Shown here: piece after piece, positions 47,213 through 56,502 of the stretch
How positions within the stretch are numbered: the stretch's first letter is position 1
Layout: each line of letters begins with the position of its first letter
Origin: Pseudoxanthomonas wuyuanensis
GTDB lineage: Bacteria > Pseudomonadota > Gammaproteobacteria > Xanthomonadales > Xanthomonadaceae
NCBI RefSeq assembly: GCF_900215535.1
Contig: NZ_OCND01000002.1
Location: forward strand, 310,001 to 374,000
Reading direction: 5' to 3'
DNA length: 64,000 bases
The notes under the pieces: generated by a model
What the model was told of the DNA's origin: nothing
The model's database searches: none
Seen by the model: only the letters and a program-made list of their open reading frames with translations
Position numbers and translations under genes: made by a program

Positions 47213-48217
47213 ATGAGCATCGAACAGCTTGCCGAAACCGCCCAGGCCATGGTCGCCGCGGGCAAGGGCATCATCGCGATCGACGAATCCACCAGCACCA
47301 TCGCCAAGCGTTTCGCCGGCGTGGGCATCGAAAACACCGAGGAAAACCGCCGCGCCTATCGCGAACTGCTGCTGACCACGCCCAAGCTGAGCGACTACAT
47401 CTCCGGCGCCATCCTGTTCGACGAAACCATCCGCCAGTCCACCAAGGACGGCGTGCCGTTCGCCAAGTACATGGCCGCCAACGGCATCATTCCCGGCATC
47501 AAGGTCGACAAGGGCACCCATGCGCTGGCCGGTTGCCAGGGCGAGCTGGTGACCGAGGGCCTGGACGGCCTGCGCGAGCGCCTGAAGGAGTACTACGCGC
47601 TGGGCGCGCGCTTCGCCAAGTGGCGCGCGGTCATCACCATCGGCGATGACATCCCCTCCGGCACCTGCATCGAGGCCAATGCCCATGCGCTGGCGCGCTA
47701 TGCCGCGCTGTGCCAGGAACAGGGCCTGGTGCCGATGGTGGAGCCGGAAGTGCTGATGGACGGCAGCCACGATATCGAAACCTGCTACGAAGTCACCGAA
47801 GCCACGCTGCGTTCGCTGTTCGGCGCGTTGTACGAACAGAACGTGATGCTGGAGGGCACCATCCTGAAGGCATCGATGGTGGTGCCGGGCAAGGATTGCG
47901 AAGAGCAGGCCAGCGTGGACGAAGTGGCCGATGCCACGGTGATGTGCCTGAAGAGCACCGTGCCGGCGATTCTGCCGGGCATCGTGTTCCTGTCCGGCGG
48001 CCAGAGCGATGAAGATGCCACTGCGCATCTCAATGCGATGAACCAGCTCGGCAATCTGCCGTGGCCGCTGTCGTTCTCGTATGGCCGCGCCATGCAGCAG
48101 GCCGCACTGAAGCTGTGGTCGCAGGATCTGAAGGGCAACTTCGCCAAGGCGCAGTCCACCGTCTACGCGCGCGCCAAGGACAACGGCCTGGCCGCGCTGG
48201 GCAAGTGGGAAGGTTGA
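47213..48217 (+). CDS. Fructose-bisphosphate aldolase, class I
   Basis: Cleaves fructose-1,6-bisphosphate to triose phosphates without metal, through a Schiff base. 334 aa. Eukaryote-like class I features: AAGKGIIAIDESTSTIAKRFAGVGIENTEENRR, LSDYISGAILFDETI, ARFAKWRAVITIGD, VEPEVLMDGSHDI, the Schiff-base Lys in GTILKASMVVPGKDC, and FLSGGQSDEDATAHLNAMN. It replaces the usual class II enzyme at this place in the glycolytic gene neighbourhood. Sharp terminator after the stop. Confidence 0.96.
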   Translation: MSIEQLAETAQAMVAAGKGIIAIDESTSTIAKRFAGVGIENTEENRRAYRELLLTTPKLSDYISGAILFDETIRQSTKDGVPFAKYMAANGIIPGIKVDKGTHALAGCQGELVTEGLDGLRERLKEYYALGARFAKWRAVITIGDDIPSGTCIEANAHALARYAALCQEQGLVPMVEPEVLMDGSHDIETCYEVTEATLRSLFGALYEQNVMLEGTILKASMVVPGKDCEEQASVDEVADATVMCLKSTVPAILPGIVFLSGGQSDEDATAHLNAMNQLGNLPWPLSFSYGRAMQQAALKLWSQDLKGNFAKAQSTVYARAKDNGLAALGKWEG

Positions 48218-48254
48218 TGCCCGTGTCGGCGTGATGGGATAATCCCAGCGTCAA

Positions 48255-48287
48255 AAAACGCCGGCCTTGTGCCGGCGTTTTGTTTTC
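48255..48287 (+). terminator. Rho-independent terminator of the aldolase gene
   Basis: AAAACGCCGGC (48255-48265) with GCCGGCGTTTT (48271-48281), CTTGT loop, then GTTTTC; near-ideal on both strands. Confidence 0.92.
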
Positions 48288-48321
48288 ACCGTCACTGCAG
48301 CAACTACAGGGAAACGTGCAT

Positions 48322-50598
48322 ATGGATCGCACCCGGTTCCGCCGTCCGGCGGGTCATGTTTTTTCCATCGTGTTGGCGCTGTCGGGATTCGCCGGCAACG
48401 CTGCGGCCGCCAGCTACGACGATGCGTATTTCGTCCGCCAGGAAATCGGCCCGGCCAGCGGCCAGGCGCTGATCACCCAGCAGGCGCTGATGCCGGTGAC
48501 GTTGCGCTCCGACGGCAACGGCAGCCGCCTGCGCGCGCGCACGGTGTGGTTCAAACTGGATGCCGGCTACGGCCAGCGCGGCGATTCCTACAAGCTCGAC
48601 GCCGACTATGCCGACGATGCGGCGATGGCGGCGTTTCTGGGCAGCGGCATCGAGACCCGCCTGGACAGATCGGGCCGCGTCGTTTCGGTGGGCGCGGCGG
48701 ACCCGCAGGCGCTGGAAGCGCTGGCCAGGCACCGACCGCAGGTGCGCGAGGCGCTGGCGCGCATCGGCGACGCGGTCGGCGTGCGCCCGTTCGCGCTGCC
48801 GGAAAAGCTGAGTGTCGGCCAGCGCTTGCGCGAAACGCAGAAAGTCCCGGGATTGGGCGAACTGGCGTGGACGATGCGGGTTGCTGCGCTGGATGCGCAG
48901 CAGGTGGAACTGGAGATGCAGGCAAGCTCGTCCGAGGGCGCCGCGCTGACCGGCTACCAGGTGCTGCGCCGTGACTCGGGCATGCCGGTGGAGGCACGGC
49001 TGACATTGTCGCTGCCCGACGGCCTGGTGCCGGGGCAAAGCGAGCCGATGCAGCTGCGGATGCTGGCCATCAGCCAGCGGCATGCCGTGGCGATGACCGC
49101 CACCCAATGGGATGCGGCCGACTGGAAAGCCTACCGGGAGCATTTCGAAGTGCTGCTGGCGTCGCCCGAATTCCGCGGCGAAGCGGTGCCTGCCGACGAA
49201 CTGCGGGATCTGGACAGCCATCTGAAGCAGATGGCGATCGCCGGCCTGCCGGAAGCCGAATGGAAACGCATCCGCGGGGGATTGATCTTCCGTATCGATG
49301 AGACAAGCCATCCGCGTCCGCGGATCGATTTGTCCGGGCAGTACGACGTGATTGCGGCGGGCCAGTGGCCGCGACGTTTCCTCATGCGCTTGAAGAATGC
49401 CCGCCTGCTGGATGCCAATGGCGAGCCGTTGCCGGATATCGAGGCCATTCCCAACCGCCTGTTCGAACTGACAGCCGGCCAGGAGAATCTGGACCTGGAC
49501 GAGCGCGACGAGCAGTTCCCGTTCCGGCTGCCGCCAGCGTTGCAGGCAGAGGCGCTGGACGGACTGGCGACCATCGCGCTGGATCTGGAACTGGGCGGGC
49601 ACCAGCTGCAAGAGCAAAAAGTGATCGCGCGCGGCCAGCAGGCCGGACCATCGTCACCGACGCTTGAGTGGTCGGAGCGCTGGGTCGAGCTGAAGCATGC
49701 CGCTTCGGCCGGGAGCGAACAGGACATCTGGGTGATCGCTCCGCTGGATGCGCAGGGCACGCCGATTCGCCATGTCGCCATTCCCTATGGCGAGCACTTG
49801 CTGCAGCCGGCGCCAGAAAATCCGCCGCCGCTGTCTTCGCGGTACAGCAACCCGCGCTACCGGGTGATAACGGCAGAACCCATTGCCGCGATCGAATTGC
49901 GCCGCTACACGTTGCAGTGGCAACCCGATACCTGGATCTTCGCCAATGGCTCCGACCTGTTTGCAGGCGGCGCGCTGATCGGCGTCCGCCACGCCAGCGA
50001 ACCGGTGGGTGCGCCGGCAGCGGCGGTAACCGGACAGGCGCTGCTGGAAGCCTTCGACACGCTGGTCGATGACCAGGCCGGCTACAAGGTGCTGGTGCCG
50101 CTGCGCGGGAATTTGCAGGATGCCGCCGCCAGGTTCTGCCAAGCGCGGCCGCTGTCGTCGACGGGAAGCCCGGTTTATGGGGTGGAGCGGCGCAGCCGTA
50201 ACGATCTCTTCCGCTCGGGCGATCCCGGTTGGGTCGGTTGGGCGCTGGATCGCAGCGCATTCGGCGACGAGCCGGTCGCGGTCCGGGCGATCTGTCCGCA
50301 GCGGATCGGGCCGGTCGTCCAGCGGCTGGAGCAAGCGGGTTGCTTCCAGGATCTCGGCAATGGCTATGTGGGCATTGCCGCGGCCTGCAGGGCCGATGTC
50401 GCCAAGGCGCGCAAGCAGGAGACCCTGTTGGCCCGCGACGCCGGCGGACGGCGGCTGGCCGAATTTCCGGACGGTTCGGAAGGCGTGGGCGAAGACCGGC
50501 TGCGCTTCTGGGGCCCGGTGGATACCATCGAATATCTGCGCGTGGACGAGCCGGCGGTCAGTCGCGATTTGCCGTTGCCGGCGCGCGGACGCCGCTGA
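48322..50598 (+). CDS. Large secreted protein of unknown function (758 aa)
   Basis: ATG 48322 follows CAGGGAAAC and gives a twin-Arg-free Sec signal peptide (HVFSIVLALSGFAGNAAAA, cleavage near 30). No TM afterwards, no lipobox. The mature protein is beta-rich with few cysteines; the first ~380 residues look like an export-domain repeat structure (LEMQASSSEGAALTGYQVLRRDSGMPVEARLTLSLPDGLVPGQ; DVIAAGQWPRRFLMRLKNARLLDANGEPLPDIEAIPNRLF), with later segments such as RYSNPRYRVITAEPIAAIELRRYTLQW. A carbohydrate-binding or adhesion role is possible but not shown; no catalytic motif recognised. It has its own upstream terminator and probably its own promoter. Confidence 0.8.
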   Translation: MDRTRFRRPAGHVFSIVLALSGFAGNAAAASYDDAYFVRQEIGPASGQALITQQALMPVTLRSDGNGSRLRARTVWFKLDAGYGQRGDSYKLDADYADDAAMAAFLGSGIETRLDRSGRVVSVGAADPQALEALARHRPQVREALARIGDAVGVRPFALPEKLSVGQRLRETQKVPGLGELAWTMRVAALDAQQVELEMQASSSEGAALTGYQVLRRDSGMPVEARLTLSLPDGLVPGQSEPMQLRMLAISQRHAVAMTATQWDAADWKAYREHFEVLLASPEFRGEAVPADELRDLDSHLKQMAIAGLPEAEWKRIRGGLIFRIDETSHPRPRIDLSGQYDVIAAGQWPRRFLMRLKNARLLDANGEPLPDIEAIPNRLFELTAGQENLDLDERDEQFPFRLPPALQAEALDGLATIALDLELGGHQLQEQKVIARGQQAGPSSPTLEWSERWVELKHAASAGSEQDIWVIAPLDAQGTPIRHVAIPYGEHLLQPAPENPPPLSSRYSNPRYRVITAEPIAAIELRRYTLQWQPDTWIFANGSDLFAGGALIGVRHASEPVGAPAAAVTGQALLEAFDTLVDDQAGYKVLVPLRGNLQDAAARFCQARPLSSTGSPVYGVERRSRNDLFRSGDPGWVGWALDRSAFGDEPVAVRAICPQRIGPVVQRLEQAGCFQDLGNGYVGIAAACRADVAKARKQETLLARDAGGRRLAEFPDGSEGVGEDRLRFWGPVDTIEYLRVDEPAVSRDLPLPARGRR

Positions 50599-50813
50599 AT
50601 ACCGGGGCGTTGCATACGGCGCAACGCGGCAAAGCCAGAACCGTTCTTTGTAGCGGCATCCCTGCAGCGGCGTGAAACGCGACCGGTCCCGGCTGCCCGG
50701 CAATCCTGCGCCGGACCTGTTGCCCCGCTCGCCGCAAGTTTATTGCGGCAACGGAAAGTCGCCTCCGGTACCGCGACCTGCTACCGTTCGCCATCGATAC
50801 GAAGGGGAGCGAC

Positions 50814-51131
50814 ATGTTCTGCAGGCAATGCGGGCAAGCAGTGGTGGACCAGGCGGTGGTGTGCCCGCAATGCGGTGTGGCGACAGGGTATTTCCCGCAG
50901 GCAGTGGCACAGGGGAAGAACCGCACCAGCTTCATCCTGTTCGGCGCGCTGCTGGGTCTGATAGGCCTGCCGGGCATCCACAATTTCTATGCCGGCTACA
51001 ACCAGAAGGGCTTGATCCAGTTGCTGATCAGTGTGCTGTCCTGCTGGCTGCTCTGGATTCCGATGTACATCTGGACGATCGTCGAAATCTGCACCGTGAC
51101 CACGGACAGCGACGGCAGGCCGATGTACTGA
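50814..51131 (+). CDS. TM2 domain protein with N-terminal zinc ribbon
   Basis: 105 aa. Cys3, Cys6, Cys17 and Cys20 form a zinc-ribbon (FCRQCGQ...VCPQCG). After a linker come the two helices of a TM2 domain (SFILFGALLGLIGLPGIHNFYAG and IQLLISVLSCWLLWIPMYIWTIVEI) joined by a short loop with the GxHxFYxG pattern. Function of the family in bacteria is not defined. GGGGAGCGAC precedes the ATG. Confidence 0.9.
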   Translation: MFCRQCGQAVVDQAVVCPQCGVATGYFPQAVAQGKNRTSFILFGALLGLIGLPGIHNFYAGYNQKGLIQLLISVLSCWLLWIPMYIWTIVEICTVTTDSDGRPMY

Positions 51132-51157
51132 GGCATCACCGGGAGCAAGGAGGAAGC

Positions 51158-51649
51158 ATGAAGCGAACCATCGTTGCAGGATTGGCCGCATGCTTCCTGC
51201 TGGCCTCGCCGTTGGCCGGTGCGGAAGAACTGGCGTGGCTGGCCGGCCACTGGTGCGGCGTGCAGGGCAAGACCTTCAGCGAGGAGACCTGGATGGCCCC
51301 GCGAGGCGATCTGCTGCTGGGCATGCATCGCGACACGCGCGACGGCCGGGCAGCGGGGTTCGAGTTCATGCGTATCGCCCGGCAGGACGGCCGCTGGGTG
51401 TTCCTGGCGCAACCCAACGGGAAGGATGCGGTAGCGTTCCCGGTCGACAGCGCGGCCGCGGACAGGATTGTCTTCGCCAATCCCGCGCACGATTTTCCGC
51501 GCCGGGTGATCTATCGCCGCGTGGACGCGGACACCCTGCATGCGCGCGTGGACGATGGCAGCGATGCCGGCCAGAAGCTGGAATGGACGTGGACGCGCGA
51601 CTGCGAAGCGGGCGCGCCGGCGGAAGATTCGTCGAAACCGGCACGGTGA
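51158..51649 (+). CDS. DUF6265-like exported protein
   Basis: 163 aa. Strong Shine-Dalgarno AAGGAGG just upstream. Signal peptide GLAACFLLASPLAGAEE, then WLAGHWCGVQGKTFSEETWMAPRGDLLLGMHRDTRDG, FEFMRIARQDGRWVFLAQPNGKDAVAF, IVFANPAHDFPRRVIYRRVDADTL: a lipocalin-like small beta-barrel pattern seen in DUF6265 proteins. Role unknown. It lies 26 bp after the TM2 gene, so the two are probably co-transcribed. Confidence 0.75.
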   Translation: MKRTIVAGLAACFLLASPLAGAEELAWLAGHWCGVQGKTFSEETWMAPRGDLLLGMHRDTRDGRAAGFEFMRIARQDGRWVFLAQPNGKDAVAFPVDSAAADRIVFANPAHDFPRRVIYRRVDADTLHARVDDGSDAGQKLEWTWTRDCEAGAPAEDSSKPAR

Positions 51650-51981
51650 CCCGCCTTGCGGCTTCTCCCGATACCGGCGTGCAGATCGGGCCGGAGGCGC
51701 TTTGCGCCACGCGCTACCTGCACCCGGATCCGGAAGCCGCTTCGTGCCTGCGATCGCGCACGCGTTCGTCCATGTGCAGCAGCTCGATTCTGGTTCGCAG
51801 CGCGCAGGCCGGCCCTGGCCTGCTATCCCTGAACGCGATGGCGGGTCTGGTTGGCACCGCCGCCGCGCGACAACGGTTTCGATGATTGGCGGGAGCGGCC
51901 GAAAGATGGCAATGGCGATGGCGGGCCAGGGCCCGCCCTGCGCGAAGCCCTTGGCGATAGCTGCCTTCCGCAGGCGCCGTC
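51650..51981. other. Intergenic region between the DUF6265-like gene and cysK
   Basis: 332 bp between convergent genes with no supported gene. GGCGGGC (51920-51926) and GCCCGCC (51931-51937) form a short strong stem near the cysK stop and are the likely end of the cysK transcript. Confidence 0.5.
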
Positions 51982-52956
51982 TCAGGGCAGGGCGGCCTCG
52001 CCCAGCGATGCCAGCCAGTCGTCGTCCGACCCTTCGATGACGCCTTCGAACAGCGGCGTGGAGAAATAACGCTCGCCGGTGTCGGGCAGCATCGCCAGCA
52101 GCACCGAGCCTTCGCTGGCCTTTTCGGCGACCTGCAACGCGGCTGCGACGGTGGCGCCGGCGGAGATGCCGACGAAGATGCCTTCCTCGGCCGCCAGCCG
52201 GCGCGCGGTGGCGATGGCGTCGGCATCGGTGACCGGCAGGATCTCGTCGGCCACATCGCGGTTCAGCACTTCCGGCACGAAATCCGGGGTCCAGCCCTGG
52301 ATCTTGTGCGGCTGCCATTCCTTGCCCAGCAGCAGCGAGGCGCCGGCCGGCTCGGAGGCGGTGATGCGCACTTCCGGCCGCGCCACCCGCAGCACTTCGC
52401 CGACCCCGGTCAGGGTGCCGCCGGTGCCCCAGCCGGTGACGAAATGATCCAGCCGCAGCCCGGCGAAATCGCGCAGGATTTCGGCGGCGGTGGTCTGCCG
52501 GTGGTAGGCCGGATTGGCCGGGTTGGCGAACTGGCGGGCCAGGAACCAGCCATGCTTGGCGGCCAGTTCCTCGGCCTTGCGCACCATGCCGCTGCCGCGC
52601 TCGGCGGCCGGGGTCAGGATCACTTTCGCGCCGTAGGCGCGCATCAGCTTGCGGCGCTCGATCGAGAAGGTCTCCACCATGGTGGCGACGAACTTGTAGC
52701 CGCGCGCGGCGGCAACCATCGCCAGCGCCACGCCGGTGTTGCCGGAAGTGGCTTCGACGATGGTGTCGCCGGGCTTCAGCAGGCCCTTGGCTTCGGCGTC
52801 CAGGATGATTGCCAGCGCCAGCCGGTCCTTGACCGAGCCGCCGGGATTGAACGATTCGATCTTGGCGTACAGGCTGACGTGGCTGGGCGCCACGCGGTGC
52901 AACTTGACCACGGGCGTGCGGCCGATGGTGTCGAGGATGTTGTCGTAGATGGCCAT
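51982..52956 (-). CDS. cysK: Cysteine synthase (O-acetylserine sulfhydrylase)
   Basis: PLP enzyme joining sulfide and O-acetylserine to cysteine. 324 aa. PLP Lys43 in NPGGSVKDRLAL; phosphate and substrate loop VEATSGNTGVALAMVAA; VTGWGTGGTLTGVGEVL; C-terminal VGISAGATVAAAL. The spacing and the loop IQGWTPDFVPEVLNR fit CysK rather than cystathionine beta-synthase. GGAG precedes ATG 52956. Read downstream of cysG (23-bp gap). Confidence 0.95.
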   Translation of the reverse strand: MAIYDNILDTIGRTPVVKLHRVAPSHVSLYAKIESFNPGGSVKDRLALAIILDAEAKGLLKPGDTIVEATSGNTGVALAMVAAARGYKFVATMVETFSIERRKLMRAYGAKVILTPAAERGSGMVRKAEELAAKHGWFLARQFANPANPAYHRQTTAAEILRDFAGLRLDHFVTGWGTGGTLTGVGEVLRVARPEVRITASEPAGASLLLGKEWQPHKIQGWTPDFVPEVLNRDVADEILPVTDADAIATARRLAAEEGIFVGISAGATVAAALQVAEKASEGSVLLAMLPDTGERYFSTPLFEGVIEGSDDDWLASLGEAALP

Positions 52957-52979
52957 GCGGATCTCCGGGTCGGAAGCGG

Positions 52980-54434
52980 TCAGGCGGCCTGCGGCAGTGT
53001 AGGGGCCTGCAGGTTGGCGGAATGTGGCGGTGCGGCGTGCAGCGGAGCGGCGCCGAACCAGTGCAGGGTGCCGGCCAACGCGGCGACCTCGCCCAGGATC
53101 AGCAGCGCCGGCGACCGTACCTGGTGGCAACGCGCGGTGTCGGGAAGATCGGCCAGGGTGCCGGTGACCACGCGCTGGTTGGCGCGCGAACCGTTTTCGA
53201 TCAGCGCGAACGGGGTCTGCGGCGCGCGACCGGCCTGGAGCAGGCGGGCGCGGAAGTTGTCCAGCCCGGCCACGCCCATATAGACCGCCAGGGTCTGCCG
53301 CTCCTGCGCCAGCGCGGCCCAGTCCAAAGTGTCTTGCGAGTCCTTGCAGTGCGCGGTGACCAGGCGCAGCGACTGCGCATGATCGCGGTGGGTCAGCGGA
53401 ATGCCGGCATAGGCGGCGCAGGCCAGCGCGGCGGTGACGCCGGGTACGACTTCATAAGGAATGCCGTGCGCACGCAGGAATTCCAGCTCTTCGCCGCCGC
53501 GGCCGAACACGAACGGATCGCCGCCCTTCAACCGCACCACCCGCTTGCCGGCGCGGGCGTGCTCCAGCATCAGCGTGTGGATCTGCTCCTGGCGCACGCT
53601 GTGGCCCTGCGCGGACTTGCCGACTTCGATGCGCACGGCATCGCGGCGCGACAGCTGCAGCACGTCGTCGCTGACCAGGCGGTCATGCAGGATCACGTCG
53701 GCTTCGTTCATCGCGCGCAACGCGTTCAGCGTGATCAGGCCGGGATCGCCGGGTCCGGCGCCGACCAGGGTGACCGAGCCCTGCGCCGGCGCGGTGGCGG
53801 TCTGCCGCAGCGAGGTTTCGAAAAGGTCTTCGGCCTGCGCCTGCTGGCGCTGCCGGAACAGCCGCGGCAACGGGCCGGCCAGCAACTGCTCGAAGAAGCG
53901 GCGGCGCTGGCCCGGATCCGGGAAGCGCGCGCGGATGCGCTCGCGCTGGCGGGCGAACAGGGCGGCCAGCTCGCCCCAGGCGTCGTCCAGTTGGATCTCC
54001 AGTCGCTTGCGCAGGTGCCGCGCCAGCATCGGCGCGCCGCCGCCGCTGGAGATGGCGATCTGCAAGGCGCCGCGGTCCACCACCGCCGGCACCTGGAAGC
54101 TGGACAGCTCGGCATCGTCGACCACGTTGACCAGCAGCCGGCGCGCCTCGGCGGCGGTGGCCACGCTCCGGTTGACGGTGGCGTCATCGGTGGCGGCTAT
54201 GACCAGCCAGACGCCGTCCAGCCAGTCTTCGCCGAATTCGCCGGCCTGCCATTCGATACGGCCCTGGTCGTGCCATGCCTGCAGGCGGGCGCTGAGGACC
54301 GGGGCGCCGACCCGCGGCAGTGCCCCGGCCCGCAGCAGCGCCTCGACCTTGCGTTCGGCCACGGCACCGCCGCCGACGACCCGCACTGCGCGGTTGCGCA
54401 GATCGGCAAATAGCGGGAACAGCGGTGCGGTCAT
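52980..54434 (-). CDS. cysG: Siroheme synthase (multifunctional)
   Basis: 484 aa, two modules. N-terminal precorrin-2 dehydrogenase/sirohydrochlorin ferrochelatase with NAD loop [16 protein letters not shown] (~19-34) and [20 protein letters not shown]-terminal uroporphyrinogen III methyltransferase with [67 protein letters not shown]. Makes siroheme, the cofactor of CysI encoded nearby. ATG 54434 starts the family N-terminus [15 protein letters not shown] likely CysB-type site lies upstream. Confidence 0.95.
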   Translation of the reverse strand: MTAPLFPLFADLRNRAVRVVGGGAVAERKVEALLRAGALPRVGAPVLSARLQAWHDQGRIEWQAGEFGEDWLDGVWLVIAATDDATVNRSVATAAEARRLLVNVVDDAELSSFQVPAVVDRGALQIAISSGGGAPMLARHLRKRLEIQLDDAWGELAALFARQRERIRARFPDPGQRRRFFEQLLAGPLPRLFRQRQQAQAEDLFETSLRQTATAPAQGSVTLVGAGPGDPGLITLNALRAMNEADVILHDRLVSDDVLQLSRRDAVRIEVGKSAQGHSVRQEQIHTLMLEHARAGKRVVRLKGGDPFVFGRGGEELEFLRAHGIPYEVVPGVTAALACAAYAGIPLTHRDHAQSLRLVTAHCKDSQDTLDWAALAQERQTLAVYMGVAGLDNFRARLLQAGRAPQTPFALIENGSRANQRVVTGTLADLPDTARCHQVRSPALLILGEVAALAGTLHWFGAAPLHAAPPHSANLQAPTLPQAA

Positions 54435-54510
54435 GGAAGGAATGATCGACGGGGGCGATGACCGTAACGCCGGCTCGCAGGGGCAAGGAAATGACGATGT
54501 CCTGTTGCCA

Positions 54511-54533
54511 TATTCCTTGCAGTTATAAGGATA
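54511..54533. promoter_or_regulatory. Candidate CysB (LysR-type) binding site
   Basis: TATTCCTT (54511-54518) and AAGGATA (54527-54533) form a dyad within the only A+T-rich patch between cysG (minus strand) and cysB (plus strand). LysR-family sites are dyads of this spacing. The assignment is by position and symmetry; no binding evidence. Confidence 0.45.
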
Positions 54534-54631
54534 GGCAGCTACGGTCCGGCTAAATCCTCTACATTCATGGACCATCCCGTGACGCGCCCGGCGCAGACGC
54601 CGATGCGCCCGTCGCCAGAGACTCCCTACCG

Positions 54632-55615
54632 ATGACGCTGACCCAACTCCGCTACCTGGTCGCCATTGCGGATGCCGATCTGAACATCACGCTGGCGGCC
54701 GCGCGCGTGCACGCCACCCAGCCCGGGCTGTCCAAGCAACTCAAGCAACTGGAAGACGAACTGGGTTTTCTGTTGTTCGTACGCAAAGGGCGCAGCCTGG
54801 AGGCGATTACCCCGGCCGGCGGCGAGGTGATCGAACGCGCCCGCGCAGTGCTGGCCGAAGCCAACAACATCCGCACCTATGCGGCCAACCAGCGCCGCGA
54901 AAGCCAGGGCCAGTTGATCCTGGCCACCACCCACACCCAGGCGCGTTTCGTGCTGCCGCCAGCCATCGCCCGCATCAAGCGCGACTATCCGCAGGTCAGC
55001 GTGCATCTGCAGCAGGCCGGAGAGAGCCAGGCGCTGGACCTGTTGAGCCAGGGCGATGCCGATATCGCGGTGATCAGCACCGCCGGCGACGAGCCGCAGG
55101 CCGGCATCGCGGTACCGCTGTACCGTTGGCGGCGACTGGTGCTGGTGCCGCGCGGGCATGCGCTGGATAAGGCCGGCAGCGTGCCGGGCATGCGCGAACT
55201 GGCCCGGCAGCCGCTGATCAGCTACGAATCCTCCACCCGGCCCGAGTCCTCGCTGCAACGCGCCTTCGCCAGCGTCGGCCTGGAGCCGACCATCGCGCTG
55301 ACGGCGCTGGATGCCGACCTGATCAAGACCTATGTGCGCACCGGGCTGGGCGTAGGGCTGCTGGCCGAGATGGCGGTCAATGCCAGCGATACCGATCTGC
55401 GCGCCTGGCCGGCGCCGAAGGAAGTGGCCGAATGCATTGCCTGGGCGGTGCTGCCGCGCGAACGGGTGCTGCGCGATTACGCACTGGAACTGGTGCACGT
55501 GTTGGCGCCGCAGGTGGACCGCCGCGACCTGCGGCGGGTGCTGGACGGCAATCAGGCCCCCGACTGGCCGCAGCCGCCGAGCTGGGAATCGCTGACCCAG
55601 ACCATCACCAGTTGA
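54632..55615 (+). CDS. cysB: LysR-family regulator, CysB-like
   Basis: 327 aa. N-terminal helix-turn-helix [42 protein letters not shown]; effector domain with [21 protein letters not shown] (Thr residues that bind sulfate or N-acetylserine in CysB), [29 protein letters not shown]. The CysB/Cbl subfamily fits: [11 protein letters not shown] is diagnostic. Divergent from cysG-cysK, and probably activates the cys genes of this window when sulfur is limiting. Confidence 0.92.
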   Translation: MTLTQLRYLVAIADADLNITLAAARVHATQPGLSKQLKQLEDELGFLLFVRKGRSLEAITPAGGEVIERARAVLAEANNIRTYAANQRRESQGQLILATTHTQARFVLPPAIARIKRDYPQVSVHLQQAGESQALDLLSQGDADIAVISTAGDEPQAGIAVPLYRWRRLVLVPRGHALDKAGSVPGMRELARQPLISYESSTRPESSLQRAFASVGLEPTIALTALDADLIKTYVRTGLGVGLLAEMAVNASDTDLRAWPAPKEVAECIAWAVLPRERVLRDYALELVHVLAPQVDRRDLRRVLDGNQAPDWPQPPSWESLTQTITS

Positions 55616-55678
55616 ATCCCGTCGCCGCGCGCGCTTTACTGCGGGCGTCGGTGCGCGCCGGCAGGTGGGGGCAGTGGG

Positions 55679-56026
55679 ATGAAGCTGATTTCGAAGATGG
55701 TGCTGCGCATGTACGCTCCGGCCGTGCTGATCGTCGTCGGCGGCCTGGTCGCTGCCGAAACGATCGCGCGTACGCAGCGCATGTTCGGCGGATTCTTCTC
55801 CCCGCGGCTGGCTTCGCTGTCGTTCCTGCTGGCAATCCTGATCGGCATGATCTGGGCGATGCACGCCAGCTGGCGGCTATGGCGCTGGGCGCGCGGGCGC
55901 GAGCTGCGCTGCGCCTGCGGCGGGCTGATGTCGCGACCGCGCCTGAACCGCCGCGGACAGATCTATCGAAAATGCATGGGGTGCGGCGGCAGGACGCTGC
56001 AGGTTGCTGCAAAACCTTCGCACTGA
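55679..56026 (+). CDS. Small membrane protein with C-terminal zinc-ribbon-like cysteines
   Basis: 115 aa. Two TM helices (YAPAVLIVVGGLVAAETIA, ~12-31; LASLSFLLAILIGMIWAMHA, ~44-63) then a basic cytoplasmic tail with Cys78, Cys80, Cys99 and Cys102 (CACGG...CMGCGG). No family recognised. Codon use is normal, so it is probably a real gene. 63 bp after cysB. Confidence 0.65.
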   Translation: MKLISKMVLRMYAPAVLIVVGGLVAAETIARTQRMFGGFFSPRLASLSFLLAILIGMIWAMHASWRLWRWARGRELRCACGGLMSRPRLNRRGQIYRKCMGCGGRTLQVAAKPSH

Positions 56027-56063
56027 CGTAGAAGGAAGCCTGCGATTGGGTGGGCGCTTGGTT

Positions 56064-56438
56064 TCAGTTCAGGCACTGCGGCGCCGCCGGCATGGCCATG
56101 GCATCCACGCAATGACGGAAATCGCGCGATAGGCCGGGCAACTGCTTTTCGTCGCCGGGTACCAGCGAAAAACTGTCCACCGGCTTCACGTCGCAGTCGG
56201 CCGTTGGCGATTCTCCCGCCGAGACGTCCGGGCAGCCTTCGGCGAACACCAGGTAATGGCAACGGCCGCTCTGGCTGCGCAGGCACTGGAAGCGGGCAGA
56301 GCCGTCCTTCAATGTGGCCCTGCTGTGCAGCGTGGCCACGCCATCGCGGCTGGAACGGACTTCGCTGGTTACGCTGGGTTTCTCGTGGCAACCGGCCAGC
56401 GACAGCAGGGCGGAAATTGCCGGAACGATGATGCGCAT
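56064..56438 (-). CDS. Putative lipoprotein, unknown function (124 aa)
   Basis: ATG 56438 follows GAGG by 8 nt. Signal VPAISALLSLAGC with lipobox LAGC; the mature part is small and Cys-rich (FQCLRSQSGRCHYLVFAEGCPDV, DCDVKPVD, FRHCVDAM, PQCLN: eight Cys besides the lipid Cys counted loosely as six to seven), so disulfides are likely. No family recognised. Just downstream of the two-component genes on the same strand. Confidence 0.7.
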   Translation of the reverse strand: MRIIVPAISALLSLAGCHEKPSVTSEVRSSRDGVATLHSRATLKDGSARFQCLRSQSGRCHYLVFAEGCPDVSAGESPTADCDVKPVDSFSLVPGDEKQLPGLSRDFRHCVDAMAMPAAPQCLN

Positions 56439-56502
56439 GGCCAATACCTCGATGGTTTCTCGGAAGACGGGCGCAGGCGCCCGCCGGCGAAACGTCCTTC
56501 CG

